Numbered from the stretch's first letter, positions 47,701 to 61,469 are shown. The stretch is DNA of 64,000 nucleotides from Dolomedes plantarius (GCA_907164885.2 OU015492.1:48622683-48686682); one strand, 5' to 3'. The notes: generated from the sequence alone by a model not told the origin. Numbers and translations: made by a program.

Positions 47701-48684
47701 TGGTATAATTTACTAATAAATAATTAGCATTTGTTTGTTGTGTTTGTTTAAACAAAGAAACAAAAACAAATTTTTGCACGAAATAAATAGAAAAACAGTA
47801 ATTCTATCAAACTCATAGTCAAAACAGCATTGAGCGATATGAATTATAAATTACTCCCAAAAGATTTTAGATAATTTATACTACCTTATACGCTACTGAA
47901 CTGACACAAAAAGAAATATGTAAAACTTCACATATTTTTATATTTCTTGGTCTTTAAAGAAAATATCCTGTATCGGTGAAAAAAAAATATAAAGTACTGC
48001 GGGAAAAACTTTTCTGACTACAAGTCAAAACGATCAGCAGACACCCAGGTGGTAAATTAGATAAGAGAACTAGAGACAGACGTCATTTTTGTGTCTGAAA
48101 CGGTTATTATTTCATTGTGAGCATCTCTAGGGTGCTCCAAAGAAGTTCTTTTTGAATTGATATTATTCTGTTTCAATATAAGCTTCCATTTAGATGACTA
48201 TAAATGGCTTTACATCAGGTTTATGGGTATTTTCTAAATAGTGGAATTTTTTATTTAGTCATGCTAGTAGATTTTTAAAAGTAAAACTCATAAATTTAAA
48301 TTTTACTACATTTATAGGTTATAAAGGATATTTAATAAGTGTTTTGAAACCACAAAAATGCACTCAAATCGATATATCCTGTATTTAGAAAGTAAAAGTA
48401 GACATTTGTAGAAAACTTACATTCAAAAATAAATTTGTAGAAAACTTACATTCAAAGTTTAATTATTTTTGGATGTAGAGTAATCCCTTATTTAGTGTTG
48501 AAGAATAAGTACGTACACTTTAAATTTAAAAAATTTGTGATTGACATTTTTTATATAAAGTATTTAAATTGAGACTAAGAGTATGGTATGTAGAAATTAT
48601 TTTATGTGCTATGTCATTATACGTATTATGAATTACGCAATTGAATAAGAGGACGATTTTTTTATTAGATGTATTATTCTTTTG
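44716..48684. other. Unassigned AT-rich DNA
   Basis: About 4 kb without a recognised gene, repeat border or RNA. A poly-G run lies near 45580. A 23-bp word (TTTGTAGAAAACTTACATTC) is repeated in tandem at about 48405-48457. Confidence 0.5.
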
Positions 48685-48840
48685 GTTGCCTAATTTGGTT
48701 TGGTTTGGTTTGGAGCAATATGGTCATTTCTACACGAGGGCTAATTAGACCGGGACCTACAGTTGGTAGCCTAGAAAGAAGCTGAATTCCTTCAAAATCC
48801 ATGTGAAAGACTGGTGATGCCAACTTTGAAATAGAAATTT
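48685..48840 (-). mobile_element. SINE family 2, copy 2
   Basis: Read on the minus strand: CTGTAGGTCCCGGTCTAATT, CCCTCGTGTAG, TGCTCCAAACC, then an (ACCAA)n-type tail at about 48692-48714. It matches the body of the SINE at 806-1005. The tRNA-like head is not evident, so it is 5' truncated. Confidence 0.72.
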
Positions 48841-50260
48841 AACAACAATCTTTTCATAATTCTATCCTTCATTTACGGTTCCTAAAAGATGGTGAAATTA
48901 TTATTGGTGAAGCAGAGATAGGTTTTGGTGATCCCTCGTGTAGGTCAGCCATTAGTAGTTGTGGCTGAAAGTAGTTCAACTGGCCTCACAGAATAGCACC
49001 CTGACTGGATATACAGGTCACGAAATCCAGCCTATAGCGATATATGCAAAAAATGAGGGAGATAACGTTCTAAAAGAGCATCTTTGTCCCTTAGTCCGTT
49101 CTCAAAAGTGTCATTCAGTGTTATCAAGTTCCTTATCAGTGGCACTAAACTCAGTTTACAGGATTCTTTAATCATTATAGGTAGCCTCAAAGAGAGTCAC
49201 TTGAAGAGGTACACTGGTCCTAGATTTCCTACTATATCAGTGAAAGGAATTCACCGAAGAACAGGCTGTTCAGAGGGCACTTCCTAAAGGTTCCATTGTA
49301 CACACTCGGACTATAATACTCGGACTATAATACTCTGACTATATAACTCGGCCTAGACAATAGCAATGCCTATACACTTCTTCATCTTATCAATAAAGTA
49401 TTTTTCTTACCAATGTAATATCTGATCTAGATTTATATATTCCTTTTTCATGATATTTCAAATCACAGTAATGTAAACATCCAATCTAAAAAAATAACTA
49501 TCCTTCGGCATATTTCTCTCCAAAATAATAGAAATAAAATTCTAAAACAAATATATAATGCTATGTTCCCTCATATTTACATTTTATAAATCTCTGATTG
49601 TTACGGAATTTAAGAATTTAAATAATCAATTAAGAATTTAAATAAACCTTCTTTTCGTTTTGTAGATTCATAGAAAGCTCAGCAACACAATTTAATCTTT
49701 CTCAAACGTTGAGTAAAACTTCGAAGTACAATGGAATGTACAAATTAAAAAAAAGTCTTTATACATAACAGAACTGGAATGAAAAGGATTTTTCCTGGAT
49801 TAAATTCTTCTCATTTCATGTTGATAATAAAATAAAGAACATACAGACTCCTCTGAGAATATTTTCTTTACCTTATACAGCATGTCAAAAGGATGAAGAT
49901 TTAAGAGTAATTTTATCTTTATGTTCATTAAACATATTGTGTTATTTGCGTTCTAGGGCAAAAGAATTTAACTTTTTGAATGTAATTATGAAATATTTAT
50001 TTTTCCGTTTTTGAGTAGTTCTTTTTAAATATTTGTGTATTAAATGATTTGAAATTACTTGATGATGAAATTTGTGAAGAATTTAGTTGCAAGTTATAGA
50101 TTAAAAGCATTCCATATATGCCAGTATGGAATTTAAAAATTTCATCTGTTAGTTAAAATTTCTTAAAAAAAATTTAAACAAATCAAAAAATACTCAAATA
50201 CTGCCCTGTAGTCTCGCTCATAATCTTTCATTCGCTTTGAATACAACTAACTTTTTTCGA
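48841..50260. other. Unassigned DNA with a short tandem repeat
   Basis: At about 49302-49352 the unit ACTCGGACTATAAT is repeated three to four times with changes. The open frames at 48959-49287 have no known motif. Confidence 0.45.
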
Positions 50261-50261
50261 G

Positions 50262-50345
50262 AATCGAACTCCGACTTTTGAATTCCACCAGAGTTAACCT
50301 TCTCACTACACTATAAGTATTTCCCTCGCTAGGATCGAAAACAAA
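50262..50345 (-). pseudogene. tRNA-like remnant
   Basis: On the minus strand an A-box-like TAGTGTAGTGAGAAGGTTA is followed by a B-box-like GGAGTTCGATTCTCG at normal spacing. Stems are weak. It is likely a tRNA pseudogene or the head of a decayed SINE. Confidence 0.4.
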
Positions 50346-53300
50346 ATCAAAACACCAGATTTTATTTTTATTCTGACTTTATGAGTAAGATTATGCCACT
50401 TGTGCTTTTATCTCTTCGTGCAATTTCCGACTACAACTAACGAACTTTAAAGTTTATTTGCAGTTTTAAGGGTGGTCGACACAAGCATCGCTTTTTGAAA
50501 ACCGGAAAAATTACCAAATGATAGCAATGGGAATTGAAATCGTCTTTATGTAGCAAGGTGGAACTACATTGTAGACAGTGTTACACTGTAGTCAGCATGC
50601 AAATCATTCCAACAATTAATTGCCTACAGCATAAGGAACTGAATTTATCGCGAAACATGATGCAAAATAAAGATGCAAAGACCTTCTATAGTCTGAAATT
50701 CAGACTTTCGATGTATACGATAGTATGGGCTAAGCGTAATTTCTTATTTATCATTGCCTTATTCGTATTTTGAATAATGTATAAACCTAGGTCCATAAAA
50801 CATGGTCCAATCTAAGTTAAAGCGATGGGTACGATCAGCTAGTAACTTTTTTATTAGCTGCTCCAACGATAGTGGTATGCACTTATTTTGAGGGCTGTAT
50901 TTTATTTATATTAGCTTTTTATCGCCAAAATTAAATGATACTACCAGTGAAGAAAAGACAAGAAAAATCCAGCATGAAATTATGTTGTATGCTTTTTGTA
51001 TAAGCGAATACACCTGAGGAGGAATCTACGAGGAGGATAAAACAGTCGTCTACAGCTTTTAACCAGAATGTTGAGTATGTTTTTTTTTTCATCTTATAAG
51101 GTCTGTGCAGTTTTCTTTGAACAGACCTTATCTGTCGAAAATATAGGTACAAATGCAAACGCAATTTTATGATAAAGTAGAAATAGTAGCTTTGTTACGA
51201 AGGCGAGAATGGATAAGTAATTTCGTATAATTGCTTGAAAACTTATATAACTCTTCTAAGAAATTCAAAATTTTAAAATATTTCTTGATAAATAAAAAAT
51301 TTTATAATTTTCAACTTAAATTAACATTAATGCATTTTATGAAATCCTTAGATATACGGGAAACATTTATTCTTAAGATCCCCGAATAATACGTTAGGTT
51401 TCTTATATTTAAAAAAAATAGATCCACAAAAAGATATTTAAAAAATGTCAATGTCAATGCTGTCTCAAAAAATGAATGCGTAATCCATTTTGACACACTA
51501 AGCCTGGTGTACTTCAGTATTAAAATAGTTTGAAAAAGAAAATGGAGTAAAAAATTAAACCAGGTCATGCTAACGTAAGATGTTTGATTGAATTAACTTT
51601 TCATTTTTGTTTGTTTTTCAACTAGGAACGTTTTCAAAAATGCATCTTAAAAGCAGTTAGTTTTTCTTTCGTTTACATGGTAAATAAAAACAGAAAAAAG
51701 ATTTAATTTATAATCTCAGATATGACGATATTTGTAGTTTATATTCTTAAGGAAATAGATTAATTTATTATTAAATTTTTAACTTAATTTTCATATATTT
51801 TTTTATTTTGTATCAATTACAGTAATTTACTTTCTTTTTTGGCCAAAATCGTCTTCACACTTTCAAATGTCTATGTGTTAAAAGTATTAATTTTTGACAC
51901 CTGAAAAAACTTTACAAAAACTTATTTTAAATATGCTTACACATTGCTTCTCTTTTCTCTTCTGGATGAGTTAGAACTATTTTAATATTACTTGACGGTA
52001 ATTAAAGGATTGTGATTAGCAGTCATTATTAGATTTCCATAGAAATGAATTTTTTCTTCATTTTCCTTCCGGCGGAATATCATATCACAAAAAAGGTGTG
52101 CATTAAAGGCATAAAAGTGGGTAGGTCATGCGAATGACAGTAGATTAATCAAATTTTTGCGTACCTCTATTTAAATCAAAAACTATTTTGAAAGGCTTTT
52201 TTCTAGGGTAGTAATTTCATATCTGAATCTTTTCATAAACAAGCCTTATAATATGCAATTTAATAAATGTATCAATTTTTTAATAAATTTATCAAATTCA
52301 ATATTTTCATTTAAAAGAATTTTCGAATGGAGAAAAGGTTCAAATAATTACAAAAAATGTTCAGTTAAGAGGCACAAAGGTCTCCACTACTGCATCAGTC
52401 TTGATAATACATAACCAGTAAAATAATACTGTATGATAATAACATAGAAAACTATGTAACTTTTTAAAAATTAAATAGCTATGCATTGATTCATATGCTG
52501 ACACCGAAATTTATTGAATTTTTATTGATCCGTAAACAAATATAGAAAGGAAAACACAGGAAAATAACTTATGCACAACAAATAAAATCATTGTTTTGAA
52601 ATTGATAAAAGAAGTGTTCATATGTATGTACACACTGACATAAACGTAATAATAAAAATTTTAATGTTCAATTGTTACAAAATTTTTAAAAGATGAAAAG
52701 CTCTCGTCTATTTCTTTGACTCATTCATTATTGATTTCATCGCCCATTGAATCGTTACCTATTATTATCGGTTTATATTAATCTTTAACTGAATATATAT
52801 TTCCGTTACACTTTCGTTAATTAAGAACGTGTCTCCATTTGCAGTCAGTATTATGAGTCTTTGTTGGTTAGGAAAGAAAAATAGGAACGTTTACGGAATC
52901 TTTCTGGACAATTTGCAACAAAGTCTGTCATTCTAGACAAAAAAAAATTAAATTAATCACAGTTTCAGCAGATTGGTTGCGTGTTATATCGAAAATGATA
53001 GTAGGATAATGAAGCCACTGATTTAGAAGGAAATGTTACGTATTATTTTCATCTCGTAAATTAAATAACACTTTACTATAACTTCGTATTTACGTATGCT
53101 GTAAATCTGCGCTTGAAATTTTATAAATAATGATGCCATCCTACTCTAGACTTAAAAGCAAAAGGGGGTGAATAGCCAACATCTTTAGATTTTATATCTT
53201 AATTTCTGAAAATTAAGATATAAAATCGACATCAATCAATATTTTCCAATAAATCTTTTTTATTAATAATACTCCAATAAATGCTTAAAAATGAATCATA

Positions 53301-53380
53301 ATGAACCAAATAAGATTTTCTAAGGTACATTATAACAATAACATATGTTTGTACTTGTAATATTAATTAAGGTATATTTA
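50346..53380. other. Unassigned AT-rich DNA with one hairpin
   Basis: A perfect inverted repeat with 17-bp arms (GATTTTATATCTTAATT) lies at 53188-53227 with a 6-nt loop. No gene is supported. Confidence 0.5.
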
Positions 53381-53381
53381 C

Positions 53382-54360
53382 AGTCACACAATTTTCTAAG
53401 CAGTACCAAGTAACATTGCCTAGCCAAAGGATTTATGCTCATTACGAGCATATTTCAGACTTTGAAAGAGATCGTGTTATCGGATCGAAAAAAGTTGACT
53501 GGGCAAATCGAAGAATCGCTCGACATATCGGTCGAAGCGATGCAGCGATTAGACGATGCTAGTAAGAGTAGGTCAATAAAGGCAGATTTAAGAGTCAGTA
53601 CGGCAACGGTCGACCTAGAGTCACCACAGAAAGAGAAGAAAGAGCTATTTTCAGATTATCTGTCACAGCGGTTGATAACGTATTTGTCGTTATCAACCAT
53701 GTGATGTGTGTCCCGCACACAAGTGTCCAACATGACCATTGAAAGATGACTGATAGAGCGGAATCTATGCTTGCGCCAACTGTTACCTCTCACGCCTGTA
53801 CATCGTCAAGTCCGATTACAGTGGTGCTTAACTCGATCAACTTGGAACTGTGCTGATTGGGGATGGATAGTATTTAGTGACGAGTCCCATTTCCAACTCA
53901 GTCCTGACGACCCCCGAAGACGTGTCTGGAGACCTGTCCTTCCTACCGCACGCCACACAGGCCCACAACAAGGCGTTATGGTCTGGGGTGTCATTTTCTT
54001 TGATATCCGGACCTCTTTGGTAGTTATTAGTGACACACTTACAGTACAATGGTACGTAGAAGACATTCTGTCACTCGTTTTCTTGCCATTCCTTATGCTC
54101 CAGACTGGACTTACTTTTCAACAAGATAATGTCCGTCCGCATACCGCACGAGTTGCTGTGAATTGTCTTCAAGCTTGCTGAACACTTCCTTAGCCACCTA
54201 GGTCACCTGATATCTCTTCCATAGAGCACATTTGAGGCGTGATGGGAAGGCAATTACAACTATTCCGAAATGTTACCTATCTAGCCCGACAGTTGGAGAC
54301 AATTTGGCAAGAAATCCCACAGGACACAATCCGGGAACTTTATCAGTCTATGCCACACAC
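53382..54360 (+). pseudogene. Tc1-like transposase, decayed and 3' truncated
   Basis: A different Tc1 family from the one at 1.3 kb. From about 53443: YEHISDFERDRVIG, WANRRIARHIGRSDAAIRRC and TAG, then VNKGRF and TTEREERAIFR in shifted frames. The catalytic half, open at 53771-54181, shows WIVFSDESHF (first Asp) and LTFQQDNVRPHTA (second Asp). After two stops comes SPDISSIEH, whose Glu is the third residue. The final part ([22 protein letters not shown]) breaks off at 54358, where ACACAC then (TA)n begins. The 3' TIR is lost. A possible 5' end is CAGTCACACAATTTTC after TA near 53382. Many lesions mark an old copy. Confidence 0.82.
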
Positions 54361-54361
54361 A

Positions 54362-54363
<2 letters not shown>

Positions 54364-54424
<61 letters not shown>

Positions 54425-54436
54425 GTATGTATACAT

Positions 54437-54497
<61 letters not shown>

Positions 54498-54498
54498 T

Positions 54499-54531
<33 letters not shown>

Positions 54532-54550
54532 CATATTCATATACATATAC

Positions 54551-54613
<63 letters not shown>
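54364..54613. repeat. (TA)n with (CATATA)n interruptions
   Basis: The array holds TA units and a CATATA/TACATA higher-order stretch at 54455-54560. It sits exactly between the broken Tc1 gene and the 412-bp MITE. Confidence 0.95.
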
Positions 54614-54616
<3 letters not shown>

Positions 54617-55025
54617 GGTGTTTCAGCACAGAGGTTACAAACTATCAGGAGAGATAGTGTTCACCTAGACTATGGGGAATCACATAGCAATATTGTGGGA
54701 GTATTTTAAAATTTTCAACTTCGGGTGTTGCCCTGTATTTAAATTCAAACTGTAATAACTTGGCCACTGATAGTCGTAGAGAGATGCGGTAGGAAAGGAC
54801 TGTATTCAATATCCTCTTTCAGAAAATGACATTGACTCCTTTGACCTTGAAAATAAAATGCAATTCTGCGTGGTCCAATAAATGTTTGTGTTTTGTGTCG
54901 TCACTACCGCGCTAGGAAAGCGTTTCCGACCATGCATTGCTATATAATTTCAAATCGTCTAGGTGTACACTATCTCTCCTGAAAGTTTATAACTTTCCTA
55001 AAGTTTGCTGTGCTGAAACATCCTG
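54614..55025. mobile_element. 412-bp MITE, TA-flanked
   Basis: Left end CAGGGTGTTTCAGCACAG, right end read inward CAGGATGTTTCAGCACAG. Both arms contain ATCAGGAGAGATAGTGT or its near match, then CACCTAGAC. The right arm has an extra 20-bp stretch. TA borders both sides (54612-54613, 55026-55027) next to (TA)n. No gene. It is probably a non-autonomous mariner relative. Confidence 0.88.
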
Positions 55026-55041
55026 TATATATATATATATA

Positions 55042-56275
55042 GTTACATAATTGTCAAAACCTTTGAGTTATAACCTAATCGCTGGTAAAAACCTTCCTCA
55101 TGTTAACTAGCATGGTTCAGTCGAAAATATGAGCCAGGAATGCAGAAAATTAGAAATTAATGGTGGAACTGAAAAAAGTATTTTATTCTATTTACCTTTA
55201 TGCATGACTGGAAGGAACTCATATTTTTCATACTCATTCAAGTATTCATATTTAAAATTTGGCGTTGCAAACAAATTTTATTGACTCTCTCAAGGACAAA
55301 GAGATCGAAATGTCAACGCCTGAGACGTATAGAGTAAATAAATTGCAGATACATAGAACTGAGTCAGTTACCTTGACAACTAATTGCACTACTGCAATAT
55401 TTGGAGAAACTTTTGCAGGCTAAATGTGAGACTGGAAGAGTGCACGCTTCTCTGAATTACTGAATTATTCTTTCATAGTGAATATTTCTTTATCATCATC
55501 AATAAATATTTTTATGAGGAGAGCTTACATTAATCAACATTTTTGCTGGCAAAGATAAATTATTCGTAATTGCACCTATAAATAAACATCTAATCAATTG
55601 CAGATTTAATTAAAGCATATCTTATATGTTATATATTACAACATTAATGTTCAGCATCTAATGCTATAATATTGTATATTATGGTAAATTAGTTATAGAT
55701 GTGTATATTGGTGGAAATATTTGTGGATTTCATAAATATTTTCTGACTTCTTTGTTTTTTCAAGTATGCAACAAATGCAAAAAATTTATAAATGTTTCAA
55801 TTTTATTTTCAGGGGTAAATTATTTGTTTTATGCTAGTGGAAACAAGTTCTCAGGTTTTACTTCCAATTTTGTTAATATCTTGAAGAGTGAATATGAGTA
55901 AAGTGGAATACAGATATGGTTTAATGTTATAGTTAAAGATACAAATTTTCAGTCTGTTTACAAATACATTTGAGATAGGTTATGGTATCAAAAAAGGAAG
56001 AACTTACGGTGGAAATGAAAGTTGGCATTCCAAATCAAAAAAGTTTCTCTTTCTCTCATTTCTAAAAATGTATATCTGTGATTCCTTAACATAGATGCTG
56101 TCATTCATCATAAAATTGTATAGTACACGAAAGGTGTCCCTTGGTCCCCTGAGGTTACCCATTTCCCCGTTGGTGGATCACTAGCCCTGCTGTCTGTTCA
56201 ATTTTTATGCATATGACAGACATGAAGAAAGATCAGTAAGAAAATTAAATATTATGTAACTTAAAAGCATTAAAA
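55042..56275. other. Unassigned AT-rich DNA
   Basis: An open frame at 55701-55901 has no recognisable motif. Confidence 0.45.
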
Positions 56276-56280
56276 TTTAA

Positions 56281-56490
56281 AGGTTCCCTATGCGAAGGTA
56301 GGTGAGGGTGGGCGAGGGTGCGATCCCCCAGATTTCGCCGCTCGAGTTGCTCTGACAAAACTGAAGTGGCAACTCGCTAAGATGGACTCCGACCCTTGTG
56401 GTGCTATTTAAACTGCAGCCGCACATTTCAGCGGACCTGATCTGGAACTTCCAGCCAGTGGGCGTAAGAAACAACAACATAAAAAAATTA
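56281..56490 (+). mobile_element. SINE family 1, copy C
   Basis: Plus-strand copy: GATCCCCCAGATTTCGCC, CCCTTGTGGTGCTATTTAAA, GCCGCACATTTCAGC, CTGGAACTTCCAGCCAGTGG, then GAAACAACAACAT and an A run as tail. The tRNA-like head is missing. Confidence 0.82.
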
Positions 56491-56501
56491 GAACTAAATA
56501 T

Positions 56502-56620
<119 letters not shown>

Positions 56621-59600
56621 GAGATAGGGTAAATTTAATTGTTGAAAACGTTTAAATGCTTTATACACTACAACAAGTGCATTAAATAGCAAACGTTCTT
56701 TCTGACAGATATGCTCTCTGGTTTATTTATTCTGATCTTAGACTGTCTAGCTTTCTGTTTTTCTCTTATAGAAATTTTGAGCATGGAATGAAATGTTGTG
56801 ACGATTCCGTGCATGTTAGTCGCGTCTTTCAATTACCAAGAAATGCTTTATATGCATTAATTGAAGTTTTTCTATGAAGAAAACTCAAGCTATATGAATA
56901 TTTTTCAGTTTGAAATAATGTTAAAATGAAACTCAATAGTGACTTTGGTCGAGGGCTTATAGTAAGTCACTAAAGTGATACCCGAATTAAAGATATCGTC
57001 CAAAAATGCAGTCATGTGGATCAGTGAAGGTAATAAAGGAGAGTTGAGACATGAAAAAAATAGATGAAATTCCAAATAGTTAAAATAGTCAGTAAAAAGG
57101 TGTAGCAAGGGGTGGCAAAACGGTGGATTTGGACAAGGACTACATATTCTACTGAACAGCGAAATATGTAGAGCTGATCTGCTTTTCTAAATCCAACAGC
57201 TGACTGCATTTTAGCCACGATTAATGGACACGTTTTAAGATAATAGTGATATTTTTCAGATCTACAATTCCGCTCGACAACAACAGTTTTGCATTGTTTC
57301 GGGATCATCAGGCATTCTTTGCTTACATGGAATGACCACCGAGGACAATATAAGGAGATTACGAGGCCGACAAGACAAAGAAGGGACAAGACAGGTTAAA
57401 AATGTATAAATATGCCAAAAGCATCTTGCTTCAATGCGGAAGACGTAACATAGTCCAAAAGAGCAAGGATACCTTTTGTCATACATCCACATTTTGAAAA
57501 AAGAAATGCAACGTATTGTTATTTCGACTGCGTAGAAGTGAATATTGCATGGAAGCATATTTCAGAAATGATGAAAATTAGACAAAGGTTAGGTCCGTCT
57601 ATCTTACGTAAAATATTATACTGATACAAGGAAATTTATGGATATATAAATTATCCTTTAGATTATATTCTGAAGCCTCTATCTTTCACCTATAAAATCT
57701 GTAAAATGTTATTATATAAAAATTTTATTATATTAGCCCTGACAACAGTTTTGTAAAATAAACAAGTAGAGGGGGTATTATTTCTTTTTCAGTGTACATA
57801 TAATAATAGAGACGTATAAAAATGTCCATAACTAAAAAATTATTATTTTCCACATTTTTAATTTCTGGAATGCATCATTTTGTTTAAAAACAAATCTGAA
57901 AATTTATCAAGGTTACAACACATAATGTAGATCTGAAGAAAATGGTAAGACTACGCAATATTTCAAATTTTATGAAATTTCAGTCTCATATATACACAAT
58001 ATAAAACCTGAGGTTTCAGAAAATGTCCAATTTATTTTATTTGGCATACAAAATCCAATAATTTTTCATCTAATAAAAGTCCTCGACGCATCTATATTTG
58101 TTTTTTAAGCTAAAATTATTTTCATTATTTTATAAAGACGCGAGATATATGTATAATCATTATGAAAATTCAATGCACATATATAAAACTAATAAGTCTA
58201 ATTGCATGGATATTTCCCCAGAGTATAAAAATGTATTTAAATTGTCCTTTTATTTACGTTTAAGCTTCAATGGATATATCTGACTTGGGCAACAGATTTT
58301 AAATCCGGTATTCATTCCATTGTGCACCATGACATTAACCTAAGTGAAATAAGGGTTGAAAAGTCCAAAAATCTTTATCATGAAGTCACGTGATAAATTA
58401 TTTCCCCCCGTTTTTATAGAATTCATGGATGAATATCAATAGACTTCATTCACGTAAGGGGTTTTTTATGTTCAGCTCGTGAGTTTTGATTCGTTTTCTT
58501 TGTAAACGTTGATTCAATAATGGGATCCAAATGTCAGAGACGTGGTGCATAGGGAAAGAAATGTGCTTTTGGTTCTTTCTTTTCCGATCGAGATTTTGAT
58601 GTTAAATATTTATGAATGTTATGTGGTTCTTGAGTGCAATGCACACCGAACAACTGATTGTCTGTGAAAGAATTATCTGCATCGTCACTAGGCTACGTAT
58701 TAAAAAAATATTGCCCGAAGGAATGTCAAAACAAAACATCGCATGTGAACAGAATGTATTTTGACGATATAGAATAGGGCTTTTTTTACAGTAGAAAAAC
58801 TAAACAACTATTTGCATCTTATGTATCTACTTTCCTCAAGTTCTACCTGTATTATATAACTACGTTCTAAGGATTTAAGACCTATAAATTTTTTTTCTAT
58901 TTTTTACTCAACAAAAAGGCATATTCGCAGATTATTTATCAAGATGTTTGTGTACACTCAGGCATTAATTGAAATTGACTATCAGGAGTTTATTTATAAT
59001 TTTACAGCACAAAATGTTCACTGAAAATGTTTATTTTCAATGTGAAAATCTAAATATGAAGATGATCAGAACGGTGAATATGGTCGTGGATCGTAGTAAA
59101 GAAAAGAAAGTGCAGAATCGTAGTCCAAATAATTTTTTCATCATGAAGAGAAAATTCAGCAGATAGGAGGCATATTAGCAGTACTGGCCACCGGACTTAG
59201 CCGGAGAGCAAACGAGACATGTAGAGAGACAGATAGACGATGTTACATTTTTACGACACAAAGTTAGAAGAGAGAAGTGTCTTCCAATATGTAAAAAAAG
59301 TACATTTCTATGTTCGAAATGAAGAATGTTCGAAAATTTATGTTCGACCAGATATAGAATTTTGTAATTGGTAAAAATTCCCCACGTGATCTCTAGCCTC
59401 GTCTTTTTCATAAGATTTTAATTTATTGTGAAATAGTCCAGATTGGGGCATGCGCGTTTCACCTTTCTGTTAGTGAGTAAGAATTTGTAAACAAGCTTCC
59501 TTTACTATATACAAACTTAATAATGCCTGTGAGTTCGATCATATATGGTTATGTTAGTGGGATCTAGAAATTTCGAGGGCCTTCATAATGATCGGCATTA

Positions 59601-59725
59601 TGGGCAAACGAAACTTATTAATTAAGTAATTCATAGATCATATTTTAGAAGATGGGCTTTGCTGAAAAAGAGAATTTAGAATGCGCTTTTGATAAAAACT
59701 AGGATCAGGCATTTTTTCGTTACAC
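56621..59725. other. Unassigned DNA
   Basis: Minus-strand open frames at 57021-57558 are rich in Cys, Tyr and Phe and overlap one another; no domain is recognisable. The rest is plain AT-rich sequence. Confidence 0.4.
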
Positions 59726-59739
59726 ACACACACTCACAC

Positions 59740-59797
<58 letters not shown>

Positions 59798-59830
59798 TAC
59801 ATATATATATACGTATATATGTATGTATAT
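59726..59830. repeat. (CA)n(TA)n compound microsatellite
   Basis: Short CA and CATA units followed by TA units. Confidence 0.93.
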
Positions 59831-60594
59831 GTCTACCGCCAAGCAGTTACTGACTTTTTCATAGTGATATATATTACAACAATAAGTAACATGATAAACA
59901 GACAAGAAAAAACTTAAAAACTTCGGTACTTTATGGAAGAGTAAAGCGGAAATAAATCGAAGTAACTAGAAAGAACCATACTAAGCCTCACTTATAGTGG
60001 CAGAATTTTTTACCAGCTTAGAAAGGGCTTCAGAATTACATTTCCTAAAGCTATAGAAGCATGAACAAAGAAACACATCTCACATTTGATTTAAAACTTG
60101 AAAATAAAATACACTACTGGAAACATGTTAGTTTTTTTTCGCGAATTCTTTTTACTTGTTATGCATATCCTTATTTTCTTTTCTCCGATAAAAACAGATT
60201 TTTGCGTTGTGTGAAATAGAGTCCTTTTTTCCGACTCAATGAACTCATAAGTTTCTTTTTTCCGTACTTCACCGTTCTCTTTTACATAACGGTTGATATA
60301 TTTTATCGAATATCTTTCTCGCCTGATTTTTCTGGAAAATAACATTTTTCTTACTCTGAATAGTCAGTATAGAGTTTTCCTTCTTTTATTACTGAGGTAT
60401 ATTTAAATAAATTTTTGTTTTGGATTCAAATGCATATTTTATAAAAATTCTCTCATTTTTCATCTAGTTTATTAATCTCTACTTATTTTTTAATTTTTCT
60501 TCATTTATTTCCACATGGGAAAAAATTTTTTAAACACCAGGACTTAAAGCAAAATATTTAGAGATAATTTAAACTTTCTTTCTTTTGGGAATAT
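59831..60594. other. Unassigned AT-rich DNA
   Basis: A Lys/Arg/Glu-rich minus-strand frame at 60091-60345 has no motif and matches the A-rich composition. Confidence 0.4.
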
Positions 60595-60595
60595 T

Positions 60596-60682
<87 letters not shown>
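60595..60682. repeat. (TA)n microsatellite
   Basis: TA array just left of the third SINE type. Confidence 0.95.
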
Positions 60683-60685
<3 letters not shown>

Positions 60686-60699
60686 CTTATCCCCTAATG

Positions 60700-60905
60700 C
60701 GTAGGCACTTTGTCTTGAGGTATTCACCTTTTGTTTTTTCACCGTGATTTTCAGGCTACTTTATTACGGGAGCACCCTATAAGTGAGCCAGCATTGCTCC
60801 ATAAGGGGTGGGTGATACTGAAATGACCATACCTTAATCGGAATTAGATCCCAAGCCCACTACGGGGCAGATCAGAAAGCTAACCACTATACCATTGGAG
60901 AGGCA
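60700..60905 (-). mobile_element. tRNA-derived SINE, family 3
   Basis: On the minus strand: an A-box-like AATGGTATAGTGGTTAGC close to the Asp/Gly/Glu tRNA D arm, then a B-box-like GGGATCTAATTCCG at usual spacing. A body follows with CACCCACCCCTTATGGAGC and TTATAGGGTGCTCCCGTA. The body is unlike families 1 and 2. (TA)n flanks both sides. The tail is unclear. Confidence 0.65.
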
Positions 60906-60945
60906 TATATATATATATATATATATATAGGTATATGTATATATC
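60906..60945. repeat. (TA)n microsatellite
   Basis: Short TA array next to the head of the family 3 SINE. Confidence 0.9.
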
Positions 60946-61469
60946 AAAACACTAATTAAATTTAAAGGGGGGGGGGCTCAGAATAATCAGATTTAACATT
61001 AAAATCATTGGCAAAACGCGTTGGAAAAAAGGGTTTTTCCCCTTTTCAGAAGATGACCTCGATTCGCGAAATTGAAGTTCCATGGAGGGAATTTATTTTT
61101 AGATAGATGTACAAGGTTTGGCACGAGAACTAATGTTTAGGTAAGCAGAAATATATTCTAGAATTTTCCAGATGGTGCTTTGAGCATGCGCCATAAAGGG
61201 GGACGCGCTGATGAGAACAGAGAATTATGCAGAGCGCGGGAATAAGTCGTGGTAATCGGACGCATGCTAGCCGGGACTACGAATTTTGTGAAATGGCGAG
61301 CGCTAAAATGTGCGCTACTTTGAACAGTGGTCGTAATCGGATGAAGAAACAAATATGGTTAAATCGAACAGATGAGTGTTCAATGTGTACTGGATTGTTT
61401 CTCACTACGCCACCGGATTACCATGACTGTCCCAAATCTTAATATAGCGGGCGTAATACTACACTCGTC

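Noticed and set aside
49302..49352. CRISPR-like or satellite array
   Set aside because: Only three to four copies of a 14-bp unit with no spacers; a simple tandem repeat in a eukaryotic genome.
50534..50773. Possible host exon (79-residue frame)
   Set aside because: No splice signals that fit, no domain, and codon use like the surrounding AT-rich DNA.
57021..57558. 122- and 98-residue minus-strand frames
   Set aside because: They overlap each other in different frames and show no motif; probably chance openings.
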